Source: Paracoccus sp. R12_2
Lineage (GTDB): Bacteria; Pseudomonadota; Alphaproteobacteria; Rhodobacterales; Rhodobacteraceae
Direction: 5' to 3'
Length of the DNA: 50,515 nt
NCBI RefSeq assembly: GCF_017744015.1
Contig: NZ_JAGHRA010000020.1
Location: forward strand, 1-50,515
Positions 36,366 through 44,727 of this stretch are shown here, one piece after another. Position numbers and translations under genes: made by a program. A model generated the notes under the pieces. That model was not told the DNA's origin, did not search any database, and was given only the letters and a program-made list of their open reading frames with translations. How positions within the stretch are numbered: the stretch's first letter is position 1; every line of letters begins with the position of its first letter.

Positions 36366-36979
36366 GAGCTGCGCTGCTTGTCCTGACGGCAGCGATCGTC
36401 GCGCTGGTGGCGGCGGGGCCTCAGGCGTTTTCGCGACTTGCGTTGCGCCTGGGCTGGGATGGCGCAGCCGCGCGATTCATCGACGATCCGGCCGCACGAG
36501 GCGTCGCCCTGTATCGCATCGGGCGATATGCCGACGCCGATGCGGCGTTCGCCAAGGCGGGACGATCGCAAACCTATAATCGCGGCCTCAGCCTCGCGGC
36601 GACGGGCGATTATCTGCTGGCGGTTGCCTATTTCGACGCCGTGCTGTTCGCCAATCCCGCAGACGAACAGGCCCGCGCCAACCGCGACCTGATCGCTGCG
36701 ATGTATCCGCCCGAACAAGGCCAATCGACCGCGCCGGGCCGCATCGCCGCTGCCGGCGGTCTGGCGTCCGAAGATACCCCGATCAAGGACGCGCTGGCCA
36801 ATGCATCGGGCCCTGAATGGGAACGCAAGCTGGATCGCAAGGGCATCGCGGCCAGCGACGAATGGCTTGCAACGATCACCGACGATCCGGGCGAATTCCT
36901 GCGGCTTCGGATCCGCGCGGAATACGACCGCCGCGCGCAGCTTGGCCTGATCCGCCCGGTCGAGGGCGATCCATGGTAA
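36362..36979 (+). CDS. TPR protein, BatC-like
   Basis: A 205-aa protein with an N-terminal membrane or signal helix (LLVLTAAIVALVAAG) and about two tetratricopeptide-like units (GVALYRIGRYADADAAFAKA, then GLSLAATGDYLLAVAYFDAV). It occupies the BatC position. The acidic/polar C-terminal half is unassigned. Overlaps of four bases with batB and one with batD show coupling. Confidence 0.8.
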   Translation: MRAALLVLTAAIVALVAAGPQAFSRLALRLGWDGAAARFIDDPAARGVALYRIGRYADADAAFAKAGRSQTYNRGLSLAATGDYLLAVAYFDAVLFANPADEQARANRDLIAAMYPPEQGQSTAPGRIAAAGGLASEDTPIKDALANASGPEWERKLDRKGIAASDEWLATITDDPGEFLRLRIRAEYDRRAQLGLIRPVEGDPW

Positions 36980-38187
36980 TGCGGATCTCGATCCTGATCT
37001 GGCTGGCGATGCTGACCGGGGCGTGGGCGCAAGGCGACGCGCGGCTGATGATCCTGCACGACCACGGCAACCCAGTCGTCTCCGAGATGGTCACGCTGAC
37101 CATCCGGGGCGAATACGATCTGACCGTCTCGCTCGAGGATATGCAGTTCCCGGATTCGCGGGATTATGACTGGATCCAGATTGCCCGGGACGACTGGCAC
37201 AAGGAACGCGTGAACGGGCGGCTTCTGCAGATCTTCGAACGCAAGGTCGCGATCTTCCCCCGCCAACCGGGGCTGCTGACCATCGGCCCGGTGACACATC
37301 ACCTGACTTTCGTGACCGGCGACGAGGGGCGCGAGACGGTTGACGTGACCGCGCCCCCCGCCCGCGTGAACGTCAAGCCGTTTCCCGGCAATCGTCAGCC
37401 TCTGGCGGCAAGACGATTGACCCTGACGGACGAGTTGTCGGCAGATCCCGGACAATTGCGCAAGGACGAGGTCCTGACCCGCCGCGTGACCATCGAGGCG
37501 CTGGGAACCCTGTCGCATCTGCTGCCGCCCCGCCCCGACCTGCGTCAGCCGTGGATGATCAGCTTTACCCAGCCCGAACAGCGCGAAACGATCCCCACGC
37601 CTGATGGTCCGGTCGCCCGCGTTGTCTGGGAATGGCAGCTTCGCCCGCATACCGGTGAGCCGGCGATCCTTCCCGCCGAGACGTTCCCCTGGTTCAACAC
37701 CGACAACCGGCAGGTCGAAATCGCGGCGATGAAGCCGATTCCCTTCGGCCTTGCGGGATTTGGCGCCAATATCGGCGATCCTGGACCGGCGCCGCATTAC
37801 CTTGGGCTGATCGGCGGGGCGATCGTCGCGGCGGGCAGCATCTTCGCACTTGTCCTGCTGTTGCAGGGCCAAGGGTTCGGGCGCAAGGGCGAAGTGATCC
37901 GCCGCCTGCGCCGGATGATGCCCAGCCCACATCTGGGGGCGATGCGCCGTGCGGCACGGGAAAACGATCTGCCCGCGTTGCGCGCCTTGGCGGCTGCGCA
38001 TCTGCGCTGGCGCGGTCAGTGCGAAACGCCAGCACTGGCCGCACTGGACCGCCAGATCTTCGCCCAGAATCCGCCTCGCGACTTTGACCCCATGCGCTGG
38101 TTACGAGACTTCCATCGCGAGACCGCTCCGGACGCCATCAAGGCGCCGGGATCCGGCCAGACGGGTCCGGCACGTGAAAGTGGCTGA
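36979..38187 (+). CDS. BatD-like membrane protein
   Basis: A 402-aa exported protein. A signal peptide (MRISILIWLAMLTGAWA-QGD) is followed by beta-rich Ig-like repeats (LMILHDHGNPVVSEMVTLTI and later segments), one membrane helix near residue 290 (LGLIGGAIVAAGSIFALVLL) and a cytosolic helical tail. This is the BatD layout. The start at 36979 is within TAATG of the TPR gene; an ATG two codons earlier (36973) is possible. It is the last gene before the tRNA-Cys junction. Confidence 0.8.
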   Translation: MRISILIWLAMLTGAWAQGDARLMILHDHGNPVVSEMVTLTIRGEYDLTVSLEDMQFPDSRDYDWIQIARDDWHKERVNGRLLQIFERKVAIFPRQPGLLTIGPVTHHLTFVTGDEGRETVDVTAPPARVNVKPFPGNRQPLAARRLTLTDELSADPGQLRKDEVLTRRVTIEALGTLSHLLPPRPDLRQPWMISFTQPEQRETIPTPDGPVARVVWEWQLRPHTGEPAILPAETFPWFNTDNRQVEIAAMKPIPFGLAGFGANIGDPGPAPHYLGLIGGAIVAAGSIFALVLLLQGQGFGRKGEVIRRLRRMMPSPHLGAMRRAARENDLPALRALAAAHLRWRGQCETPALAALDRQIFAQNPPRDFDPMRWLRDFHRETAPDAIKAPGSGQTGPARESG

Positions 38188-38203
38188 CGAGGCGATAACC
38201 CTC

Positions 38204-38232
38204 TTGACCCCGATCAGCGAAAACCATAGCAA
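38204..38232 (+). promoter_or_regulatory. Candidate promoter of the truncated tRNA-Cys gene
   Basis: TTGACC (38204-38209), 17 bases, then TAGCAA (38227-38232), with the tRNA 5' end at 38245, gives a start point a few bases before the mature end. The -35 is good, the -10 weak. If active it now transcribes into the integrated element. Confidence 0.4.
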
Positions 38233-38244
38233 ACGCAGCACTGC

Positions 38245-38281
38245 GGTGGGTTGGCGGAGTGGTTACGCACCGGATTGCAAA
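38245..38281 (+). tRNA. 5' half of tRNA-Cys(GCA), truncated at the anticodon loop
   Basis: Thirty-seven bases fit canonical tRNA numbering exactly: acceptor strand GGTGGGT, T8 G9, D-stem GCG/CGC around AGTGGTTA, A26, anticodon-stem strand CCGGA, and loop TTGCAAA with T33 and anticodon GCA. After position 38 the sequence (GCCCCCCAG...) cannot pair with CCGGA, no T-arm follows and no ACCCACC acceptor complement is present. It is therefore the 5' half of a broken tRNA-Cys gene, most simply cut by site-specific integration in the anticodon loop. It is not a functional tRNA as it stands. Confidence 0.8.
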
Positions 38282-38829
38282 GCCCCCCAGTTTCCGTTCA
38301 GTTTCAAATCTGTATCCGAAAATTGTTGTCAGGACATACCGTGAACAAGCGGTGAACCTGCTAACCGCCTATTTTGCAAGAAAATCGCAACTTCTAAACA
38401 TCCGCGGCGCTCACGCCCCAGTCGTTTTTCTGCGCAGGTGAGGTCAGATGACGCGCGGGGGTCCGAGGCCCTCCGGGCCTACCATACAGCCAATAACAAA
38501 TTGGTTTCGTTTAATTTTTCAAGGTTGTGCCCCACGCCGAAAGTCCACGTGGGGCACAATCTTGATAGTCACTATTCTGGCCCCAGATCCGCAATCATCT
38601 GAAATCATCGGTTGGCCAGTTGAGATGTCAGCCGCACAAAGCGAGAGCGAGCAGTGAAGGTAGCCCCCTACACTGTCCGCACCGGCAGAGCCTCGGCTCG
38701 AGCGATCGTCTCCAAGAGTGGCTTCGCGAACAGACCTTACAGGGAAGCGCCCAATCTTTTACACGAGTATATGGTCGTTATTGCACCGTCTCGCGGGGAC
38801 GATGGCGACGGCAATATGGGAAATAAGAC
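38282..38829. other. Non-coding left end of the element
   Basis: About 550 bases with no convincing gene. Small frames exist (for example 38448-38657 and 38654-38872, plus strand), but none has a clear ribosome binding site or recognisable product. The stretch holds a strong hairpin at 38521-38563 and AT-rich patches (around 38361-38396 and 38500-38520). The ribosome binding site of the large downstream gene is weak (GGGAAATAAGAC before the ATG at 38830). Confidence 0.5.
38521..38563. repeat. 16-bp inverted repeat / hairpin
   Basis: AAGGTTGTGCCCCACG (38521-38536) pairs with CGTGGGGCACAATCTT (38548-38563) around an 11-base loop; the inner 12 bp are perfect and the outer part has one G-T pair. 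It is far stronger than anything nearby and lacks a T run on the plus strand. Confidence 0.75.
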
Positions 38830-41800
38830 ATGCCAGTGTTCGACATTCCGCCTCATCGTTTGGTCGATTTGAATGATGAGGATCTTCGCGAATTATTGGC
38901 GCGCCTTTGCGAGGCGGAGCGCGAGCGGCAAGGCGGACACAGAAACGAGGTACGATGGGGAGGCAATCAGACCGCCGCCGACGGAGGGCTCGATGTCGTT
39001 GTGGAACCGCTCGGATCATTTGTACCCGTTAGCCCGCTCGCACGTAGATACGCAGGGATCCAGGTCAAAGTAGCCGACCTTGCCACAGCCGCGATCAAGG
39101 ATGAGATGCGCTACGGCGGTTCACTTCGTCCAGCGATTTCTGCACTCGCTGCTAGGAGCGGTTCCTATCTCATTGCCAGCGCGCGAGCAAACTGCTCCGA
39201 GTCGATGCTAAAGCGACGTGTTGATGCAATGCGTGCTGCTGTTGCGGACGATCCCAACGAAGCGAACTTGGAACTGAGCTTTCTTGACCGCAATGCAATC
39301 AGTCGATGGGTAAGCGCACATCCGTCGGTGGCCGCGTGGCTGCGCAAGCGCTTGACACTTCCATTCCTCGCGGGCTGGCAGCCGTTCGGACGTTGGTCGT
39401 CAACACCAGAAGGTGAATCTGACGATCTGATCTGCGAGGGTGGTCTCATATTTCGCATCGGGCGCCACGACTTGATCCGAAATGTCCCTGAAGCTCTTGA
39501 TGCGATCCGAACGCTTGTCCGTGATGGAAATGGTTCTGTGCGCATCGCCGGGCTTTCCGGAATTGGCAAAAGCCGCATCGTTCAGGCGCTTTTTGAGCCG
39601 GTCGGAGATGTGACTGAGTTATCCACCTCGCATGCTATTTACACGGATTTGGGCCATTCGCCTGAGCCAACGCCCATGATTATGCTCGAAGCGCTTATCG
39701 AGCGTGATGCCCCTGCAATCTTGGTCGTCGACAACTGCCCACCGTGCACCCACCAAGCATTGGCTCGCAGACTAGCGGAACGCCCGGGACCCGTTCGACT
39801 GATCACCGTTGAGTATGACGTGCGCACAGATCGACCAGAGCAAACCGACGTAATTCGCGTCGAAGCCGAAGGTTCCGATATTGTCGAGGCGCTGCTTCGC
39901 CGTCGCCGCGGCTACCTATCATCCGCAGATGCACAACGCCTTGCCGAACTCGCTCAAGGTAATGCGCGGTTGGGGTTCGCCCTTGCTCACGCTGCCCCCC
40001 AAACGGGTACACTTTCAGCATTCGAGGACTCTGTACTCTTCGATCGCCTTTTCTGGCAACGCGAAGGGCGAAATGAGGAACTGGCACGCGCGGCAGAGGT
40101 TCTGTCTCTCGTCTACTCCTTCGAAGTAGATGGTGAGGAAGCACCGGATGAACTCACCTTTCTCGGCTCATTCGCAGAGCTCTCCCGCGGCGCAATGCAT
40201 CGGCATGCCGCCACCCTTTTCGACCGAGGACTCGCTCAGGCCCGAGGTAGGTGGCGAGCCGTTCTGCCGCATGCTCTCGCGAATCGACTCGCCCAGCAAG
40301 GCCTGCGATCAATACCATGGCGAAATATCGCGGAAGGATTTGCCGACAAGGGCCGCCTACGCCGTTCGCTCGCGCGGCGGCTTTCGTACTTGCACGATTC
40401 CGATGAAGCTCGCCGTATTGTTAATCATTGGATGCAGGCTGGAGGACCCTTGAATGGTCCAGCTCCGGACATGCAGGTGCTCGAAGCCGTCTGTCACCTC
40501 CTCCCAGATGAGGCACTACAAGTCGTAGATAATATGATAGCTGCTGTTGCGGGTGAATCTGGGGATTTCCATCTCGTCGAGAGCCTGACACGCATGATCT
40601 CACGAATCGCTCATTCCGAGGCTTTATTCCCACATGCCTGCGCAAGCTTGGTGAAACTGGCGATTTCAGTCGACGAGCAACAGACATCGAACACCGACAG
40701 CGCGTTGAGCAGCCTATTCGGCCTGTATCTATCTGGAACGCTGTCCCGAACAGCAGCACGGACCAACGTAGCGCGTCGCTGTCTTCATTCAAATGACCCG
40801 AAAGAGCGCGCATGCGGGATCCGCATGCTTCGCTCGGCGTTGCGAACCGGCAACTGGTCCTCTTCCATCCTATCCTACGACGATGCTCGCCCAGATGCGT
40901 TCGGATGGGAACCCCGTGGGCAAGAGGTAGTCGAATGGTTCTCCAGATGGCTCGATCTGGCGGCCGAGATCGCTCAGCACGCGCCTTCAGGGATCGGCGA
41001 GATCGCCCGAAAGTCGCTGGCGGAGGAAATCGATGCCATATGGAGACGTGTGCCGTCACTTCGGCCAAGGATCGACGAGATCGCGCGTCAACTGCACGCA
41101 GCAGCGCCGTGGGCCGAGGGATGGCATAGCCTTCAGCGAATGCTGCATTTGATCAAGAAACGCGGTGAAGAGTTTCCTGAAAACGACTTGGCTGAGGTGC
41201 GCCGACTTATCGAACACATGGCTCCGACTGACCTAAAGACTAGGGTGAGCGCGGAGATCGCAAGAGGGTGGGATCTTGGGTCTGACAACAATGATTATGC
41301 CGCTGCCGAGTTACGGCGATCAGAGCGTTTGATGTTGCTCGGACAAGGATTGGCTACTGCCACCGAAGATCTGAGATCTACTGGACGAGATCTGTTCGAG
41401 TGCAAGGGTAGACCCCTGTATTTCCTAGGAATCGGCTTGGCTCAAGGGGAGCAACCAACGGAAAAAATATGGGAAATCGTCCGCGATCTACATTTGATTG
41501 ATCCGCTCCAGTCACAGCAGACCACAATCCTCTCAGGCTTTCTTCACCAACTCGACAAGACTGACCCAGGCGCAGCGAGCGCAATCCGTGCTGAATGCAG
41601 GAGAACTCCGGCCCTACGCCGCGAATACGCTCTGTTCCTGCCGAAGGGCACTCTCTCAGCGGAACAGCTTCGCGATGTTATTCAAATTGCCACCGAGGTA
41701 GGGACCGCTGCGTGGCAACTCACCGATATCGTATGGCGCGAAGAACGGGGGCTAGACGACGAAGGTCGCGTTTGCCTGTTACAAGCCTTTATGAAAAGGG

Positions 41801-42591
41801 CGGATGGACCCCTTCTGGTATCGGACGCACTCAACATGTTGCGCCATGCTGAAAAAGGCAAACGCGAAATATGGCCGGAGGCACTTAGAGCAATTGGGTT
41901 GGAAGCAGCGATCGCGATCATTGAAGACCACGAATTAAATGGCAATCTCGATCATGAAGTTGCTCGCGTACTCTCCTCTTGCTTGCGTGGTGACAAAGGT
42001 GCCGATGCGAATCGTGTTATGGACGCGATCATCTCGCGCGCGGCGCGTCGTTACGGGAGCACCTACGATTTGACGGCAACGCTCGGGACGCTAGCGCGGC
42101 AATCGCCCCACGTCTTCCTGAGCAAAGTTTTCCCCGACGGAACAGAGCTGCCGTCCATCAGATTTCGAGACAGTTTGCAGCCCGGGGCTTTGTCACGGCT
42201 CCCCCCGGAAGCTCTGATCGACTGGTGTAACGAAAATGCCGACCGGTGGACCCGTGTGGCGCCGGAAATCTCATCCTTCACGCGTGGGAGCGAGGAGAAG
42301 GAAAGAACCGGGGGCGTTTCTGAGGTCGCCGCTGCGCTTCTCAAAGCAGCTCCGAATCCTGAAGATGTGGTGGAAGCATATTTACAGCATCTTGCCCCGA
42401 TGAGCTGGTCTGGTAGTCGAGCGGATATAATGGAGCGCCGATTGGCGGCGATAGAAGCTCTCCACGACCACCCTTCACCGGAAGTTGGTCGCACAATCGC
42501 GCGTCTCGCGCCGGGCATCCGAGAACGTATTGATCGTACCCGTCATGCGGAGCAGAAAGAACACCGCGAGCGAGACCAGCGGTTCGAGTGA
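38830..42591 (+). CDS. Nuclease-STAND NTPase, Avs-like anti-phage defence candidate
   Basis: A 1,253-aa three-part protein. Residues about 1-180 carry a PD-(D/E)XK/Mrr-type restriction-nuclease signature: Glu40 in HRNEVRW, Asp51 and Asp55 in AADGGLDVVVE, and QVK (78-80). Residues about 205-430 form a STAND-like P-loop NTPase with Walker A GLSGIGKS (241-248) and Walker B AILVVDN (296-302). The remaining ~800 residues are mostly helical, repeat-like and suited to ligand sensing. Nuclease, NTPase and helical sensor in this order is the Avs layout, in which phage-protein recognition triggers DNA cleavage. It resembles no single Avs type that I can name. Codon use is less GC-biased than in the core genes, and it sits next to the integration junction. 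Confidence 0.75.
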   Translation: MPVFDIPPHRLVDLNDEDLRELLARLCEAERERQGGHRNEVRWGGNQTAADGGLDVVVEPLGSFVPVSPLARRYAGIQVKVADLATAAIKDEMRYGGSLRPAISALAARSGSYLIASARANCSESMLKRRVDAMRAAVADDPNEANLELSFLDRNAISRWVSAHPSVAAWLRKRLTLPFLAGWQPFGRWSSTPEGESDDLICEGGLIFRIGRHDLIRNVPEALDAIRTLVRDGNGSVRIAGLSGIGKSRIVQALFEPVGDVTELSTSHAIYTDLGHSPEPTPMIMLEALIERDAPAILVVDNCPPCTHQALARRLAERPGPVRLITVEYDVRTDRPEQTDVIRVEAEGSDIVEALLRRRRGYLSSADAQRLAELAQGNARLGFALAHAAPQTGTLSAFEDSVLFDRLFWQREGRNEELARAAEVLSLVYSFEVDGEEAPDELTFLGSFAELSRGAMHRHAATLFDRGLAQARGRWRAVLPHALANRLAQQGLRSIPWRNIAEGFADKGRLRRSLARRLSYLHDSDEARRIVNHWMQAGGPLNGPAPDMQVLEAVCHLLPDEALQVVDNMIAAVAGESGDFHLVESLTRMISRIAHSEALFPHACASLVKLAISVDEQQTSNTDSALSSLFGLYLSGTLSRTAARTNVARRCLHSNDPKERACGIRMLRSALRTGNWSSSILSYDDARPDAFGWEPRGQEVVEWFSRWLDLAAEIAQHAPSGIGEIARKSLAEEIDAIWRRVPSLRPRIDEIARQLHAAAPWAEGWHSLQRMLHLIKKRGEEFPENDLAEVRRLIEHMAPTDLKTRVSAEIARGWDLGSDNNDYAAAELRRSERLMLLGQGLATATEDLRSTGRDLFECKGRPLYFLGIGLAQGEQPTEKIWEIVRDLHLIDPLQSQQTTILSGFLHQLDKTDPGAASAIRAECRRTPALRREYALFLPKGTLSAEQLRDVIQIATEVGTAAWQLTDIVWREERGLDDEGRVCLLQAFMKRADGPLLVSDALNMLRHAEKGKREIWPEALRAIGLEAAIAIIEDHELNGNLDHEVARVLSSCLRGDKGADANRVMDAIISRAARRYGSTYDLTATLGTLARQSPHVFLSKVFPDGTELPSIRFRDSLQPGALSRLPPEALIDWCNENADRWTRVAPEISSFTRGSEEKERTGGVSEVAAALLKAAPNPEDVVEAYLQHLAPMSWSGSRADIMERRLAAIEALHDHPSPEVGRTIARLAPGIRERIDRTRHAEQKEHRERDQRFE

Positions 42592-42708
42592 TGGCCATGC
42601 TACCGATCATCATCCATATCGTATAGAGTGCATGCGTGTTCTCGGTTTGGACAGAGAAACAGGGTCTGCGTACGTTCAGTGCGCCAAAGCGCAAACCCTA
42701 CGAATCGG

Positions 42709-42951
42709 CTAGAATGGGTCACCGAGAAATTCGAGCAGCGATGAACGAAGGGCATCAAGTGCTTCGTCGCGGTCGGCGCACGATCCGTGCGCTTGGGTCA
42801 GCTTGACGCGCCACTGCCACGACCCGCGGCCCTGCAGGCTGACGAAGAAGACCTTCCCGACCAACTCGCCGTCCATGAAAACCGACAGATCGTTGGGCGA
42901 GAAATCCCCGTGGTGCGTGCGAGCGCGGGCGTATGTCCATCGTTTCTCCAT
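42709..42951 (-). CDS. Small hypothetical protein downstream of the SRAP gene
   Basis: An 80-aa protein beginning MEKRWTYARARTHHGDFSP, with a beta-rich middle (LSVFMDGELVGKVFFVSLQG) and a C-terminal helix (RDEALDALRSSLLEFLGDPF). No family is recognised. The start is uncertain: a TTG at 42987 would extend it by 12 residues. Higher GC than the flanking cargo and position 44 bases after the SRAP stop suggest one transcription unit. Confidence 0.55.
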   Translation of the reverse strand: MEKRWTYARARTHHGDFSPNDLSVFMDGELVGKVFFVSLQGRGSWQWRVKLTQAHGSCADRDEALDALRSSLLEFLGDPF

Positions 42952-42995
42952 TCTCGAATATAGAACGGAGGGTGAACGATTCGACAAGGTGGCTT

Positions 42996-43616
42996 TCAGT
43001 CTGCTGCCTCGATCAGCTCGGGACCGTCGTCGCGGATCCCAAACGGCACCACGGGATGATGCCGGAGGCTGGTTCCTGCACCGATCTCCGGATCACTGGC
43101 ACCCTTCAGCCACGCGTCGCGCTCATCCGAGTTCAGGATCACCGGCATCCGCGTGTGAACGTCGTCGACCGTATCATTTGCGGCACGGGTCACGATCGTG
43201 CAGGTCAGGAGGTCATGCCAGCGCGAAGACAGGCCCCCGAACCAAAGCACCTCCTCATTGCCGGCCGACTGGATGAAATGCGGCTGCTTGCTGCCCTTCT
43301 CGCCAGTCCATTCGTAGTAGCCGGCGGCCGGGATCAGGCAGCGTCCATACTTCCAGGGCCCGCGGAATGTCGGCTTGCTGGCTGCGTCCTCGATCCGGGC
43401 GTTGAAGGTCGTCACTTTCCATTCCTTGGGGTTGTCGCCCTTGAACCACGACGGGATTAGCCACCAGCGCGCATATTCGCCGACTCCGGCGGAATTGATC
43501 GTCAGGACGTCCTGTGTCGGCTTCACGTTGAACCTGCGCGGGATCGGATTGATCTTCAGTTCCGAGAAATCATGCTCGGTTCCGCGAAGGTTCGGATCCA
43601 CGAATCGTCCACACAT
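42996..43616 (-). CDS. SRAP/YedK (HMCES-type) SOS-associated protein
   Basis: A 206-aa protein that forms a covalent crosslink to abasic sites in single-stranded DNA. The catalytic Cys2 follows the initiator Met (MCGRF), which requires Met removal and fixes this start. Also visible are NVKPTQDVLTI, the ARWWLIPSWFKGD block, TTFNARIEDAASKPTF, CLIPAAGYYEW and the VHTRMPVIL histidine motif. The family is present in many prophages and chromosomes. It is probably cotranscribed with the 80-aa protein that follows. Confidence 0.93.
   Translation of the reverse strand: MCGRFVDPNLRGTEHDFSELKINPIPRRFNVKPTQDVLTINSAGVGEYARWWLIPSWFKGDNPKEWKVTTFNARIEDAASKPTFRGPWKYGRCLIPAAGYYEWTGEKGSKQPHFIQSAGNEEVLWFGGLSSRWHDLLTCTIVTRAANDTVDDVHTRMPVILNSDERDAWLKGASDPEIGAGTSLRHHPVVPFGIRDDGPELIEAAD
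43579..43593. promoter_or_regulatory. GTTC-N7-GTTC LexA-box-like sequence inside the SRAP start
   Basis: GTTC-CGCGAAG-GTTC matches the alphaproteobacterial LexA direct-repeat box exactly, but it lies 24-38 bases inside the SRAP coding region, so it could be chance coding sequence. Promoter-proximal placement would still allow repression. Confidence 0.25.
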
Positions 43617-43764
43617 GTGTGCAAACTAGCAGACGGCAAACGCTTCGACCAACCACCGCTTGTGACCAGGAATGTGCTTCCGGCCCTAGCATCTCGCCAG
43701 GTTGGCAAAGTGGCCTTGTCATTTTAGGGTTGGTGAATCGCTGTTGGTACGGAAGGTGAATTGT

Positions 43765-44727
43765 ATGTTTAGCCTAGTGATGGCTGGGAATGATACGGAT
43801 TGGGACGTGCCGGTTGAAGAGGAGCATTTCGGCACCTTCCCTCTTTATCGATTTCTTGAATATACAGATCCTTCTATCGTCACACGCTTCGAACCCATTA
43901 CCGCCACCACACTTGAGTACCTAAAAGATCTCCCCACTCTTTTCATGAGTGAGATCCATCGAGACGACGATGACAATGAATTTATTCGGATTCGCTTGGG
44001 CAGGGTTTTTGACCTCTCTGTGGTCGAGCGAGAGATCCACTTCAAATTCATGCTTTCACATAACTTTGGAGAGTGTCCGGTTCTAGACCGGAGATCCTTC
44101 CGTAGGGTCCTCACGATGGACGATTTTGAACTGCACCGCACACACTGGGCAATTAAGTCCGCCGAACTCGGCTCTATACTAAAGCATATTGTCCCCAATG
44201 CACCGGGCACTCTCGAATCGACGCCGAAGGCGGAACCGCCCAAACCATTAAAGTCAAATGAAGGCGTTGTCTCTACACTTCAAGAATTTATGGCATTGGT
44301 ACTCGAGCTTGAAGAAAATGCGGGCGAGGAAATTTTCTATCGAGGACACTCAGACTCCAGATACTTGTTGGCGCCTTCCTTGCTTCGTCGGAATAAGGAT
44401 GGTGCCTACAAGTACCTCCCAAAAGAAGTGACGATGGTTCGTGAACTGCTCAGCGTTCAGGATGCGCAGTTTTCCAACGACCGCTCGATGCTTGATAAGT
44501 TAGTGCGCATGCAGCATTTCGGTCTACCGACCCGCCTTCTCGATGTAAGTTCCAATCCACTCGTTGCGCTTTATTTTTGCTGCTCCGAAACCAAAACGGA
44601 TAGCGATGGAAATGAATTAGAGGGTGAGGTTGTCATTCTTCGATCTCCTACCAACGACGTTCTCCATTTTGACTCCGATCGCGTAAGTTGCATCGCGAAT
44701 CTTTGTCTGATGACGGATGACGGATGA
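43765..44727 (+). CDS. FRG-domain protein, N-terminal part (frame broken at 7-bp repeat)
   Basis: The open part is 320 aa. Residues about 1-160 are an unassigned N-terminal domain. From about residue 170 comes an FRG domain with EEIFYRGHSDSRYLLAPSLL, MLDKLVRMQHFGLPTRLLD and VSSNPLVALYFCCSE, found in predicted effector/defence proteins of unknown chemistry. It ends prematurely (LCLMTDDG then stop) in a 7-bp tandem repeat; removing one unit joins it to the frame at 44717-45112, giving about 447 aa. GGAAGGTG lies 7-14 bases before the ATG at 43765. Base composition is clearly AT-richer than the host core. Confidence 0.8.
   Translation: MFSLVMAGNDTDWDVPVEEEHFGTFPLYRFLEYTDPSIVTRFEPITATTLEYLKDLPTLFMSEIHRDDDDNEFIRIRLGRVFDLSVVEREIHFKFMLSHNFGECPVLDRRSFRRVLTMDDFELHRTHWAIKSAELGSILKHIVPNAPGTLESTPKAEPPKPLKSNEGVVSTLQEFMALVLELEENAGEEIFYRGHSDSRYLLAPSLLRRNKDGAYKYLPKEVTMVRELLSVQDAQFSNDRSMLDKLVRMQHFGLPTRLLDVSSNPLVALYFCCSETKTDSDGNELEGEVVILRSPTNDVLHFDSDRVSCIANLCLMTDDG

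Noticed and set aside
38245..38318. Complete tRNA-Cys gene
   Set aside because: The anticodon stem, T-arm and acceptor stem cannot be completed from the downstream bases, so only a 5' half is called.
38654..38872. 72-aa GTG-start frame overlapping the start of the nuclease-STAND gene
   Set aside because: Possible coupled partner, but no convincing ribosome binding site and no family; the tail reads antisensically through the next gene's start. Kept only as a remark.
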